The translations under genes and the position numbers were made by a program. The notes below the pieces were generated by a model. The model ran no database searches and had not been told where the DNA came from. It saw only the letters and a program-made list of their open reading frames with translations. A stretch of 64,000 nt of DNA, from the NCBI GenBank assembly GCA_030248215.1, contig JASANG010000765.1, positions 1 through 64,000 of the forward strand. The letters are read 5' to 3'. This DNA comes from Enoplolaimus lenunculus (taxonomy: Eukaryota; Nematoda; Enoplea; Enoplida; Thoracostomopsidae). Numbering within the stretch: position 1 is the first letter of the stretch; every line of letters starts with the position of its first letter. This document shows positions 8,771-22,170 of the stretch, piece by piece.

Positions 8771-11700
8771 TCACGTGCTGTCCCTTGAATTGTTCTCCTT
8801 CGTAAATTTCGCTATAAAAAATCCTATCGTGTCCGTATCTACACAACTGCGACCATTTTGACTGACCATATAATTGTCTGAAAAAATTTCATTTTTCAAC
8901 AGAAAACTGTTGATATCGTTCAAACAAGACGGCGTAGTAGGTTTTTGAGCCGAATCACAACTATGCGCACAACAGTTATACCTCGGATCAAACTTCTGCA
9001 CCCAACAAAATTTATATTTTTCTAGAATTTCTGGCGACAACAAAACAGGGCATTGCGATAAGATAATTTTGTGCGGTGACGGTTTCATGACTGGATAGCG
9101 CTTCAGAAACCATTCAACCATATGTTCGTTTTCTTCTTCACGCAGTGTACACGTGCTGTATACTAACGTCCCACCGAACTTCAATAATTCGTACGCCGTT
9201 GATAACAGTTTCTTCTGAAAATACAACCTTTCGATTATATATACTAAGAGTGGATGATGCATACTTCAACAAGAGCGTGCAACTGGGTACATTCTATGTA
9301 GAAAAGAATGCAATCGGCACGCGTTGCGTTTTTGGCCTACGAGTTACAACATGTACCAGCCGGAGTTGCGTTTTTTCAGCGTTTCGTTTTTGGCCTACGA
9401 GTTACAAAATGTACCCGCCGGAGCTGCGTTTTTTCCGCGTTGCGTTTTTGGCCTACGAGTTACAAAATGTACCAGCCGGAGTTGCGTTTTTGGTCTGCGG
9501 GGTCAGAAAGAAACGCAACTCCGGCTGTTACCAAGAGTCGCACACTCTTGTATTATGCACTCTTATCCTACTAATTAAGCCAGAATTATTCTATTGTTAA
9601 TGTTATAGTACTCCTCGCACAAATCGCTGCCACGCAAACGAATAAACCCCTGAAACAGTTTTTGAAAACTATTTTCAATTTAATACGAAATTTTAGAAAA
9701 GTTGAATTTAATTTAAATCCATGTGCTAATAACCGCGTGATTGCAAGCCTTACACAGATCTGTAGCCACCTCAGGGCGCTAAAGAGAGTCCAAGACAACT
9801 TTAAGAAAAGCATTCGCAGAGTTTCACATTAATTAAACCTGGATTGCAATTTTATTAGAGAAAGGTGAGCCGGCGTGCCTCTCTCTGTTTAAGGGAACGG
9901 CTAAACATTGCAAGGTCGTTATACTAACAATTTCAACGACACAATATGCTGAAAGGCATCCAAATTACACATTCAACTGGACAAAATGCCGTATTTCAAC
10001 AATGCCAATAGTCAATTCTTCAAGCAAAAGCGCTAAATGAAGCACACAAGATTAAACGGTACCACCAAAGCTTCACCAAGCGTTCTCAAACCCCCAAACC
10101 AGACTCAAGAAAAAAATGACACAAATAGTATTTATCAAAGCAATTTAGACTCAAATCCGTAGCCAGGGGCGAGCCAGAGAAGCCCAGATTCGCTAAAAAA
10201 ATTTTCCTTCACCACCCCTGAAAAGTTTTAGCCCAGCTTGCAAGTCATGCAAAACCTTCTGCCCTACTAGATTGTTGACCTGGGCTCGAGATCATTCAGA
10301 CTTAAACGTCAAAAAGCGCCGACTTACCTGCTGCACCTCGTGCGATCTGATTTGTTTTCCATGCGGCAGCGGTTTTAAACATGGCCGTTGACCAAGGCAC
10401 GAACAAGGTGCATCGAGCAAAATTCGGTCGAAGCTTTTTGGTTCAAATGGAGGAAGACCAACCGAATTTAGTTTGGCATGAATTTCACAGTCTAAACCAT
10501 CACTTAATTCCTTGCACGAGCCATCAGTGTCGTCTTCCATGCTGCCTTCTGCTGTACTGTCTTCAATTTTCCGGTTTGCAGTTTGTTGATTGTTGCTATC
10601 ATCAGACCTTCGCCGACAAGCTCTTGTGGAATCATAAAATGGCAACACGACATTCTTTAAATCCAACAAAGCTGCAGTGCGAGTTATCTTGGCCGATCGT
10701 CCAGGACCTCGATCCAAGCAAACAACAAGACCACTATTTTGCAACAGAGACGCGATATGAGTACTTTTTCCACCGGGAGCAGCGCACATGTCTGCAAAAA
10801 ATTCATCTAGTGTTTACTGTTATGGGTTACAATATAAAGAAACAACACTTTTGACTGAAGAATGTTCGAGCAAAAACAATTTTTTCATAGAATTTTTTCA
10901 ATTTGAATATACACAAATAACATACAGCAAATTAATAAATAAGCGCTCCATAAGGATTGTAAAAACTGCGATGAGAATTCATTTGAAATCGATTAGTAGT
11001 GGAAATCATCTGAAACAATGCCATTCGCCAAAAATAGTTTTCCTTTCAACAATCAGTAGTGATATATTTTCTGACAATTTGTTGCAATATATTTTGTATC
11101 ATACGTATTTCGCAGAAAATAACCAAAAACTTGAAGTGCATATATATCGATTCAAATTTTAGCAAAGAACTTACAAATTTTTAAACTATTCAACATAACT
11201 GCATCGATCTATAGCAAAACTACGCCAGCTTAATTCAGTTTGTACTTAGCAAGGAAGCAGAAAATTTCAAGCAATTTTTTTATATTATAAACAAAAATCA
11301 CCTGAAAATTCACAAGCCGACCTTACATTTGTATTAATTTTCAGACGTAGTGGCACGGTTATAAATCATAAAAAAGTTGAATATCCAATAAAGAAACAAA
11401 AACTTTCCAGTTGCGTAAAAGCGATACAATTATCGCTTCAGTACAGAAAACTTAATTGCTAAAAGCAAACGAGCAGACTTACCCAAAACCACGTCATGTT
11501 TCTGCGGATCGAGAATATGGGATGTAAGTATAGACGGCAAATTTTGGCTATAGCCCCAGTCCTCAACAATCTAAAAATATTTTTTTATTTCTTTGCATTC
11601 AATTTAGTATTAAAATCTAAAAATGTAGCGTGGCCGTTCACTGCCTGACAGCGTCGGGTCCAAAAATACCTAACGATGCCAGCGAGAATATATAATTTCA

Positions 11701-13333
11701 AAAATGCGGCACCAAAAGTGTTGCAAACTTGTTAGAGTGAATATATGAAAATATAGCACCGCAAGGCTTACGACTCCAATCCTCTAGATCTGCTAGTGGT
11801 GTCTGAAAAACCAAATCAAAAGTTTCGATTTCTTAAACTTAAAATTACGGATTAGATGAAAAGCAAGACACAAGGTTTAGTTTAACTTTTTAAATCTTAT
11901 CTCTCGTAATACATATATAGTTCATTGATAAATGAAAACCAGCACACAATTTACTACGCGCGCCTTTCCAATCCGAATCGACTTCCAGTAAGTAAGTCTA
12001 CTGCGTTGTTGAACCATCGTTAGCAAATTGTTGTCTTTCGAAAAACTATTTTAATCAATTTTATGTACCGCTACCATCCAATAGGAAACTAATCAGTGTG
12101 CCAGTGAACTTACTTGACTCTTTGAACAAGGCTGATTCCAAACAGGATCTGTGATTCTAACGGCGGTTCCTTGATTGAACGTGTCAACACATCCACGCGG
12201 CGGTTGAAATATATCTCGACGCGACTTCAGTGTAATCCCATTACCAACAAACGTCTTAGGACCATCATACCTCGTCTTGTGGCCACGTAAAATTTTTCCT
12301 TTCATGTCAACGAAGATTGAAACGTTTTCATTCATCTATGGAAAACTACAGTAATACAAAATGCAATAGAAGACGGCTGATATAATTATTGGAAAACTTC
12401 AGAGCAAACAAGTCGATTCTGGCTTTGATTCAGAAAAAAATCGCTCGATAAATTTGTGCGAACACAAGTTTGTTTGGAAAACATTATTAGTTCCATACCG
12501 GACAAACTTAATATTCAATAATCTGGTTTGGCAAAAAAATTGTAAAAAAGGCTGTTTAACTATGACACTTATTATTTAAATACGTTCAGCACTGAAAAGT
12601 GTTTTCTAACTGCATAGTCCATGCAAAATTTACGCCCAATAGTTTCAAAACAAAGCAAAACTTAAACAAAACGTACATCAAAATGGCCACTAGAACCTAA
12701 CACACCAGGTCCGAAAACATCAGAACCACGAGCCACTGAAGCTCCAGTAGTGCGATCAACGTATATCTCTTTAGGTTCAGGTTCAATGCTCAGATTTGGA
12801 CCAGATCCACGCGTAAATAATACATCTCGCATCACAGGATGTATCTAAAAGTTTCAAAATAATCCACGTAAAATTCAATGTTACATTTTTAAGTTCTGGT
12901 AATAATAATAACAACAAAACTACACTTTTTATCTCTTAGGTAATCAAGTCACTTAGTCACTTTTCCAGGTTTATACTGGTAACACTAACAAGATTTGACT
13001 TCAGAAATTTCGAAGAACTAATAACATATCAAGCATTATGCGCCTTAACTTTTTAATTTCTGAACAAATTTTTATATAATTCGAAAAGCTGTCTTCTGTG
13101 AAATTTTAGGAAGTGATTTCAAAATATAAACTAGCAGCACAGCTTGAATAAACCGATGCCAAGATTACCTGAACTTGAGAGGGATTCGGTTTACGCGATT
13201 GGTAGCTATCATTGATAATATTCTGAAGACGAAATTGTGCACTTTCCAACGAACATTTGACCAAATTTACTCGGACGGTTGTAAACAAAGGAGGAGAGAG
13301 CATAACACAAGACGGTCCCGACATTTCGCTCAT
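8771..13333 (-). CDS. NSUN6: NSUN6 tRNA (cytosine-5)-methyltransferase
   Basis: Six coding exons join in phase: 13333-13169, 12844-12677, 12335-12114, 11570-11483, 10791-10328 and 9214-8771 (stop TGA), giving about 516 residues against about 470 in human. Exons 2-4 encode the PUA RNA-binding domain ([31 protein letters not shown]). Exons 4-6 hold the SAM-dependent Rossmann fold with motif [11 protein letters not shown] (217-226), motif [13 protein letters not shown] (341-351) and motif VI YSTCT, whose Cys391 is the expected catalytic nucleophile. The C-terminus has the family signature IGFFIAKF. Known members methylate C72 of tRNA-Cys and tRNA-Thr, and some mRNAs. An acidic, Ser-rich insert of about 45 residues precedes motif IV. 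The first Met (MSEMSG) is used here; about 30 N-terminal residues of the human protein are not found, so an upstream exon may be missing. Confidence 0.95.
9320..9531. repeat. Tandem array of about 58-bp units with inverted tail, NSUN6 last intron
   Basis: Three units begin at about 9320, 9380 and 9436, each carrying TTTTTGGCCTACGAGTTACA then AATGTACC and GCCGGAGTTGCGTTT. The array ends in an inverted copy, AACGCAACTCCGGCTGTTAC (9512-9531), which makes a foldback. Several overlapping open frames run through it only because of the repetition; none is a gene. A related fragment lies near 7,388. Confidence 0.7.
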
Positions 13334-13420
13334 AATACAAATAAGGGAAGAATAATTTTAAGTTGATATGTTACGTTACTAGGAAGAGGCTCAATTAACC
13401 TTTACACCATAGTTTTTTTC

Positions 13421-13456
13421 GCCAATTTAGGGGCCATGGCCCCTAAAATTGGCGAT
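13421..13456. repeat. Near-perfect palindrome GCCAATTTAGGGGC / GCCCCTAAAATTGGC
   Basis: About 35 bases form two arms joined at GGCCATGGCC with at most one extra base. Further copies of the same words (GGGGCAATTGGCCCCTAATT) follow up to about 13,503, so this is the core of a foldback repeat immediately upstream of the first NSUN6 coding exon. Confidence 0.6.
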
Positions 13457-16400
13457 TGGTCCCTAGAAATTTGGGGTTGGGGGGCAATTGGCCCCTAATT
13501 TTGAGATGAAAAAAGCCTGCTCCACTCTATACTACAATACGGCAAATGGGCGTTTATTTTACCAGCAGTGATCACTGCTCAAAACGAAGTGTAAGCTAAT
13601 CACACAAATAAATTTAAAACATAAACATCATAATGGATAGCCTCACTTTTGTGATAGAGTACACGCAACCGTAACTCGAACTAACCAGAGTCAATCTAAT
13701 GTAATACTACAACACCTCAATCATAACTCCGCCTTCAGAAAAACTCCCCAAGCACTCAACCGCCGTATTTATACCCTATCTTCACCTTTACCAAAATGTC
13801 ATGACTTTTAAACTTCACAAAACTATAAATTTTAAATATCTTTTCGCTAAGAAAATAGACTGCAACAACAAAGTTTTGCATATTTTTGGGACTGATATGT
13901 CCGAGAGGGTCAAGTGTTGCCAGCGCCAAAAACACAGGTCCAAAAATAAAAAACGGTAACACCCGAATCCCCATAGGAAGTAACAACGGCACTAAAATTT
14001 TAGCTAAGAACTTATTATTCTACAGCTTCATCAATGTTATAGTCCAGTTCCAACTAAAATATCCTGGCTATAAATATAAATATTTTCAATCTTTTGCAAA
14101 CCAAGAACATTCCTGCATTCCCTGTCGTTTTATCCTTACGAAAGTTAAAATTAGAATATTTCAAAATATACGAGCAACATCATTCGAAATAAAAGTGGTC
14201 AGGTAATATAGACATAAAATATCTCCAGTTCAAACAGCTATACTCGCAAACATCCTTTTTCTAAACTTCGAATACTACAAACATGCATATTTAAAGTTTT
14301 AAAATAATCGGTCTTCCAAATGCCAGATTACATTGTTTTGAATCAATAGCAACAATTATTATAAAACCGCACTCAATGCTGTTTCTATAGACTAAACACG
14401 AAATTCACCACATATTATCGAGGACCTGCAATGTATCTTCATCAACAATAAGGGTTACGAAGTCAGAAATTCCTTTTACTGTATATAGCCAAAAATCATA
14501 AAATGTTTTTGATTAAAATTCAGTCTATTTCCTTCGGTTTACAAACCTTTTTTTCGAAATGGCTACATTCCCGTATTCATGCACGATCTTGAGACAGAAT
14601 TCTAACCGAGACAAAATTGACGCATGTACAGATCAGGAGCGGCACGGTTAAGAATACGGTCAAAAGTTCTGGAAAATTTTACTTTGGTAACTGCTTCCTA
14701 ACAGATAGATTAGAAAACTGCGAAACTTTATGTCAACAATTAATCATTCAATCGCATAACTTTGGAAGGTAACGATAAAAACGTCTTAACCGTGCCGAAT
14801 TGTTTATACACCACCACCACCACCACCACCAAAACATGGCCCACAAAGAAGAATTTACAAACAATATTAATCTTAAAACTAAAATATAACGGTTATAAGT
14901 TTACAAAAATTTTGGCGCAGCACCAGTGTACCACAGCGAACCCTGAAATTCAATGCGCTTGGCACTCCAGGAACCGCCTTCCAAAGTTCGCAGGTTACCA
15001 AAGCAAGCGCAAACTCTATACTTCTTACAATAAAAATGGTGCGATAGAACCCAGACACCAAACATAGAACATAAAAGTTACGGCTCCCTTGAAGGGCAAA
15101 ACACTCTTGAAGCTCAATATATGAATATTCGGTATAAAATGAAATCAACAGACTCTCTGTCTGACACAAACAAACTCTCAAATCCGGCTTAGCGATAAAC
15201 ATCGCAGACGAATTTTCACAACATTTGCAATTCACAGTAAAATTTAACAAAAACTAACGTACACAACGTGCTCCAAATATTTTTATCTCAATACAGCACG
15301 TACAGTATCTTTACAATGAACGTCCGCTTCCATTCAATTATACCAAATAACACCTCAAAACCGATAAACTCTACGAATCATAAATTCCACAATACAAAAT
15401 CCGCTAAACCGTCGTGCAGCAACTCGCTCCGGTATACCACAGAGCCCCCAAACCCAACTTTCTCTGAGTTTATATATTCGTGAACCGAAAGATAATCCGA
15501 GTTCTGAAAATTTATACAAAATTTGTAACATTTTTCGAAAATGCTGGAAAACCATTAAATTTAACTTAACGACACGTTTTTCTTAAAAATTTCAATTTTA
15601 AACTTTGCTAAAATCTAATAAAAAGTGTTTTGTTTATTTAGATTAAAATTTAAACTTTTAAAACAGCTCAAAAATCTAAAGTATGTCGTTATGACCAAGT
15701 ACTTTATTTCAAAAACAAAATTGACCTTTCCAATTGCCTAAAAACCTTTACAATACTGTATTTTGACGAAAACCCAGATTTTCAAAACACAATTTATGCT
15801 TAAAATTCTCCGCGCTGGCACATTTAAACAGAAACCTGTACAACTTGAGAAAATATGTAGACCTACAGAAAGGATTCCATGACAGTTGTTGCAGCTGTAA
15901 CATTATTTTGAAATTTACTGAATTAAAAATGAAGACACATCTGTATAAATTTCCGCTTTACACCGGGTCCACAGAGCCAAACGGGGGTAAGAAGTTAGAT
16001 CCCACAACAAAAAATTTTGTTGTTTCTATTAAAAAAGAAAATTGAAGATTCATGGCAGCCCAGGTTCGAATCAAGTGAATTCCCTGCCTGCCACTTCTAG
16101 GAGTATTGTGAACCCAAACCTACAGCAGGTTTACCTAGCGACGGGCAAGTATTACGCACATTCAACAATTTTTACACGTCTTGTAGATCTATGGGGGCAA
16201 CCAAGGCCCTTGACCAACCGACATTTTCAAAACCAAAATTTTGTATTACGTCTTAATAAAAACAGCATTCGACTTCTCATCCCCTTCACTCTCGGATTGT
16301 TCCCAGTTAGATACGTATCTGGCGCCGGCCCCCTTCAGAAATTTCCGGATTCGCAACTGTATTTTTACTGATCGCACTACAAAAAACTGAACCTCAAAAC

Positions 16401-17159
16401 ACACTTCACAATGCATAATTTATACACATATACGAAGATACATACATATCGCACACTTATACACATGTAGAATTGCAGATTGCAGCAAGTAAAGCGGATG
16501 CCGGAAATATAAATCTACCCGGGGTGGGGTAGCATAAAAAATTTTATTAGGACTGCTAATTCAGTTTAAAACTAACAAAAAAATTTCGTAGGGGTACAAA
16601 TTAAAACATTTTCGCCCCACTGCTACACCAGAGTGCAACCGGAATTACAAAATATCGGGAACCGGAAGGTTAAAAATACAGGAACCGGAGCTTTTTCCCC
16701 ACGAAAAGTTCGGCTCAGGCTCAGAGTTCATTTCGCAAAATTCCACCCAGGCTCAATTTTCTCTCGCAAAATTATCCTCCTGAAAAAATCGATAGACTAT
16801 ATCAATTTTTGTGATGAGTTTTAGCCAAACTTAATATGTGTTTCCATGATGCGGGACGTGAAGCAAGCTTATCATTTATCCCACTATTTCGCTATGATTT
16901 TCTGCTTAGTGATAAAGTATATCGCCATGTTTCAATACTTTTCTGTGCCGCATAAAACAGGTGGCTTGAATTATTTCAAAGTTTTATCTTGGAAATCATT
17001 CGAACAAATTCCAGTGAAAATGAAAATTAGAGTTGACAAAAAGCATGCTGCTTTGAAAATTTTTGTTCCGTCGCAAGACTTATTTTCTGGTGACTTCTGT
17101 CGTCAACTTATTTTTGTCGTCCTTGACACTTTGAAAGTTTGTGCTTGCGTCGATTTCTA

Positions 17160-18175
17160 GCTTTTTTCCGCACTTCGGTTCAACTTTATTTTGTTTCGAT
17201 AGTTTCTCGAAGATACTATTGACAAATTCAGTGCCCTCGTCTGACGACAACACGCGCAGAAATCCTTTATCCTGAAAAATGTTGTAAATCGCTTTTGCTT
17301 CAGTTAGCCCTCATTTTTCTGGTAGTGGTATGGCTTCTGTCCACTTTGACATTACATCAACGATTGTTAAATTATATTGTCATTGTTGCTAACAGTCATC
17401 ACAATTAAATCTACTTCTACGTGATACCAGGTTATATTCGCATTACTAAACTCTATCGGGTTAGTGCGCTGCCGCTGAATACAAGATCTAACGTACTCTG
17501 GTACATGATTTTTGATTTCATGTCACTAAAACAGTTCTTTCATGGCAACAAGAGTTCTGTTGTCGTCAAAATCCCGTAAGATACCAATTCCATCTTAACA
17601 CATGCGCAACGTCCATTCACTGAATAGTATATTGATGAAATGTTAGTTAATGGTATAATCGAACCATCAAACAATCCATGATCGGCCTAAGTAGTTTTAA
17701 CTACAAAAAAGACTGTTAAATGCTATTTTGTATTGATTATAGAACATTAAACGAAGTCACACAGCAGGATGCGTGTCCCTTACACAGAATGGACGATACT
17801 CTTGATATGTTAGGTAACACCAAGTTTTTTACACCCTGGATAAAAGCTGAGGTTATTGGCACAGTTTAACTTCCGATATAAAACATATGTGCAAATTTTC
17901 AAAATGTAAAAAATTACAATCTACAGCATATCCTCCACAAATCGACGGGCTAGTAGAATGTTTTAAGGAAACACTAGCAAACACGTTAGCCTCATACGAG
18001 AGTGAAAGTAAAAAGCAGTGATTCCTCTACGTCCTACTTACCGTTTGAACTCATATTATCCTCAACCCAATTTACACTCCGACATAATTCTCAAATCTTT
18101 ACCGAAAGAATCACCAGAAGTCGAGGATTCAGAAAATGTATGACGGTATCGTTGAAGTAAGTGATGGCTGAAAAT
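17160..18175. mobile_element. Ty3/Gypsy LTR-retrotransposon fossil (fragments in both orientations)
   Basis: On the minus strand at about 17,160-17,560, integrase-core sequence is recognisable (MSKWTEAIPLP; GTEFVNSIFEKL). On the plus strand, reverse-transcriptase sequence lies at about 17,690-17,850 (TLNEVTQQDA; MDDTLDMLGNTKFF) and another integrase piece at about 17,935-18,170 (QIDGLVE). The pieces point in opposite directions and are incomplete, so this is at least two old fragments or one rearranged copy. It is broken in many places, with no terminal repeats that I can see. It looks old. Confidence 0.7.
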
Positions 18176-18948
18176 ACATTTTTTCTGTGAAATTACGAAA
18201 TTTTATAGTTACACAATAGTTACAACCAGACATTCTAAAAACACAAAAAGCTATGAACAACACAAAAACTATGGAAAAAGCATTAAAAATACTTTATTTC
18301 GAAACTTAGCCGGTCTCTGTAGTCAGATCTCGGTCTCGGTCTCCGTTTTTTACCGAAACCGCAAATCCCTGACTGCAAAAAAACTTTATTTTAAAAACAA
18401 ACACATTATTGAATGTTATGCAAGCAGGAAAAACATTTTATCTGTTTCCCAGTGTCTAAAATAGACAACATTAAGTTCTATGTATTGGCGGGCATTATGA
18501 AAAAATCAAACGCGCCAGAAACATTTTGTAGAATTGACTATACATGCATTTTCGAACAAAGGAACTGTATGCCAAAGTTCATTAAAAGGTGATTTTATAC
18601 AAAACGCATGAACGACGCCATACACAACATGACCACAAATTATCAATTTTTATTTCAGTCAGGCGCACGTCTTCATATAATTTTCACAATTGTAAATTAT
18701 GGGGGCATCGTGTAACTGAACTCTTAATAACCAGTTATATTTAAAATATTAAAACAAAATTGACGGAACCACAAGAACGATATCTTTTCGAAAATTACAT
18801 ACAAAATATAAATGTAAATAGAAATCACTAATACTGGTCAACCAGAACTGAATATCACCATCTGCGAGCTTTTCCACGTTTTCATCAGATTTCAAATAAA
18901 TTTGCAAACTCCAAGGCGCAAACTGACGTTCTGCATTATCGTTGCGAT

Positions 18949-19034
18949 TAGAGATGCCCCGGGGCTTGGCACCGGCCCGGTATCGGGGCCTGGCCGGGGC
19001 CAACACGTTATTTGCGTGTACCTAGCCGGGGCCA
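18949..19034. repeat. GC-rich repeat end beginning TAGAGATG (hAT-type end?)
   Basis: TAGAGATGCCCCGGGGCTTG is followed by several CCGGCCC/GGCCGGGG words. A second TAGAGATGTTCCGAAGTTGG end followed by similar GC-rich words lies at 35,422-35,520, and GC-rich CCCGGGCC sequence also occurs at 51,790-51,860 and 52,495-52,590. TAGAGATG-type ends are known from hAT elements. Only the ends are recognisable here and no matching partner end was found. Confidence 0.35.
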
Positions 19035-21445
19035 GTTTTTATATACGATTTTTAAATGACTGATATAAGAAACAATCTATCACGCTCGGTTCTCGTTTCA
19101 AAAATATGAAATGCGCAGGACATCACTGTGCACGGTATTTTTTCCACGGTTTGCTATACACACCACACGATATAGTTTTCCCAATGTTACTAACCATACA
19201 TGTATTGCGCATATCGTAGCTCATGTTGATAGTCATCTTTACGCGTTCTAACTTGGTCCCCGTACCAGGGTCTTGCAGTCAGCTCTGGCATCGTCTCCCT
19301 TAAAAATCCTGGCCTTGACACAACTCAAGTTATGATATGATTCGTTTGAATTCCATTTAATTGATTCAGGGCCGCGGTATTCGGGAGATGGTTGAGTGCT
19401 AGTTACATTGAACAGAGGTTCAGGAGAACTCATGACGAGAACCAAATTTTTGTCATGGTTTCATCGAAATAAAGTTGGTTCGCAATTTTGTCATCATGAC
19501 CCAATCCCGACAGCTTAAAAAATTGGAAGAATTATAATAAAATAGATATAGGTTATTAAGCAATGGCATGAAAGGACATGGAGAAGCATACATATTGACA
19601 ATTTATACAAACGTGTCGTTAAAGGCGGCTGTTTCGAGTTCAGCTTCCAACCCACTTTCTAATTTTAACTTATCGACTCAGGCACAGGTTACTTATTTGT
19701 ATGCGTTTTGCGCGAATTCCAGCGCAAAAGCTTTGTTTGGAGTTCGTGCGTGCGGGATAGGTAATTCTTATCTACCCAACCCCAACACATACACTACCAC
19801 AGGTGGTTAGGAATATGAAGTTACCGCATAACACACAACGGCCCAACGTTCATCTTCTTCGGCTTCAACACTTGCAAATATGCCGGTTTGAAGCATAATT
19901 AGATTGCTCCTCAACTTCAATGTTCTCAACTTTGACAATATTACGAAGCGCGACGATTATTAGTTGTTTTTGTTAGGTCGCCGTCAATTACAAGATTTGT
20001 AAGATTTAAAATCCTCTTTTTCAGCTAAAATAATGAATTGCCAAATATCTTGGGGTTGCTTTAAAATTAACAATGACCGAAAAAAGCTAATAGTTAACGT
20101 AAAACCTACTCAAAAAAATAAAAAGGCGTGTGGGTAGCTGAAACCTTTGGTGTAAACATAACCGAAGGTGATAGTAGCTATGCAGGTAAACCTAACCGTG
20201 AGTGTAAAACTATCACTGGATGTAAACTTTCCAGTGTTGAACTGTACGGCCAATATTGAGCCAAACTTATGATAGGCGCTTTAACTACAAAAAAATTATA
20301 ATTCTATTGCATATAAATCAAAACGGGCTTTAGAAATGAATGAACACAGGTATAAAAGAACTAAAATCGCAACTGTGTTAACCTAGGAGCACTAAATTTT
20401 GCTATTTGAAAACCCTGTAACAATAGTAATATATCAACGATAAACAAACTGGGGAACTGATGTGAATTATTGCCGAAAGTGCTCAATTTTATAACTCGTT
20501 ACATCCAGTTTTCAAATCGGACAAACAACGACTTCCACCTCCGTGACTGATAGGCTCGTTCTTTCGCTGTTTTCTGAGTTTCATCCCCATCTGCACCATT
20601 CTTTTTCTGACCCAATAATCTGTGACATTCTTTTCCAAGGTCTTTGCTGTTGTTCCTCTTCTTGTCATCTTCTATGACTAGACATATAACTACAATATTT
20701 TAGACCAAGTTTGCTAGTTCCTTTTTGTTTCAAGGTGTTATACCATTAGTTGTGTTGAACTTGCATTCTAACTCTATCCGTCTTTCTTCCTATACATTTA
20801 TCCATAATCTAACACACATTTAATAACCTGTTTGTAGTAAGCAGTTAATAAAATTTTCCTGGAATTTTTGACGTCGCATGCAGACGTATCATGTGACTTG
20901 AAATGGTAACATTCTAAAATCCTTTTAGTAGGACTGAACAGGTTTGAAAGCTTTCATTTTTGTGAATATTCGGTTCAGGCGCAAATAATTGTAGAAAGAT
21001 ACAGTGGAAACAATAATAAGGTCTAGCTGCTGTGTAGTTTGCAGATGAAAATACCGTTTGATCACAAAAATTGAGCGTATAAGAAAATGATTATGTGATA
21101 ACTGTTACCTTTTGAAGACGTTGCTCCACAAATCATGAAGTTGCCTTCACATGACATTAACTCTATACACTCGTACACCAGCAACATCAGTCACAATCTG
21201 TAGAGAAACAATTAGCTTCCCTACAAAAACAGTTAACTTGTGCAAAACCCAGCAGTAAATAATTCAACAATTAGCTGATATTCGGTGCTCTAAAAATATA
21301 GCACCATCAACATAAGAATCGACGCCTCTTCGTGCAATATAGCCAACAGCATCATCTCATCGAACGCCCATACCGCTCCAGTGTTCCCCAATTATGCAGC
21401 ATTCACAATCAGAAATTACGCTGTGCCACTGGGAACGGCATGTGC

Positions 21446-21570
21446 TAGGGTTAACGAGTGGCAATTTTAAAAAGTGCCACTCGCTAACCCTACGATACCA
21501 CAAATTTTCAATGTAACCCTACCTTAACCCGTGTCACAGAAATTCTGGTGACACCTGTTAGGGTAGGGTT
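21446..21570. repeat. Two adjacent foldbacks sharing TTAACCCT/AGGGTTAA words
   Basis: The first hairpin is TAGGGTTAACGAGTGGCA (21446-21463) against TGCCACTCGCTAACCCTA (21475-21492). The second is AACCCTACCTTAACCC-GTGTCAC (21515-21537) against GTGACAC-CTGTTAGGGTAGGG (from 21548). The two stems lie about 20 bases apart and use related outer words, as in a foldback element or a pair of solo ends. Confidence 0.6.
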
Positions 21571-22050
21571 AACACTTAATAGGACACCCACAGCACATAA
21601 ACAAACTGTATACAAACAACATGTAAATGTTATAACAGTAATAAACTTTTCAATTTGCGAAAATACAGAGGTAATTAAGGTAATTAAAATTTTTATCCAT
21701 TCGTCCGAATGCGAGCGTTAACCCTAGCGCTTTACAAAAGTATACTGTAGCGTTTTGTGCGGTTGAACTTGAGGTTTTTAGACTAGTACTATGCGCGTTG
21801 TGAGTGCTGCAGTAGTACTGCGTCAGGGTCTCCTTTATTTCGTAGCTTGGGATAGCTGGTGGACAATTTTTCAAACAGACACCACTGTTCCTTGTGAAAT
21901 TGACGATAGTTGTGTTCCAAATAGAGACAGTAAAGTAGATTTGAACATATTGTATTTTTTTACATACCTAAACATAAAGATATGTTACCCAAAAATTGCA
22001 TGCGTAAAAATAAGATAATTGAGATACCCGCACTGGCGTTCTAGCACACC

Positions 22051-22170
22051 GCCACACTCCCTCAGAGGTAAAACTGCACCCCCACACTCCCTCAGAGGTA
22101 AAACTGCACCCCCACACTCCCTCACTGGAGAAATACCGCACCCCACCTGCTCCACTGGGGTAAAACCGCA
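22051..22170. repeat. Minisatellite, 30-bp unit, four copies
   Basis: Units start at 22051, 22081, 22111 and 22141. The first two share CCACACTCCCTCAGAGGTAA and are nearly identical; the third and fourth are increasingly diverged (CTCACTGGAG, TCCACTGGGG). Because 30 is a multiple of three, open frames persist through it on the minus strand (a repeated SEGVWGCSFT). I do not treat these as genes. Confidence 0.75.

Noticed and set aside
9145-9600. Three overlapping plus-strand frames of 84-151 codons
   Set aside because: They are readings of the 58-bp tandem array and of the antisense of the NSUN6 last exon.
10381-10854. Plus-strand frame of 157 codons
   Set aside because: It is the antisense of NSUN6 exon 5, which has clear methyltransferase motifs on the minus strand.
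14879-15250. Minus-strand frame of 123 codons as a missing N-terminal NSUN6 exon
   Set aside because: Its sequence does not resemble the N-terminus of NSUN6, and no in-phase donor to the 13,333-13,169 exon was found.
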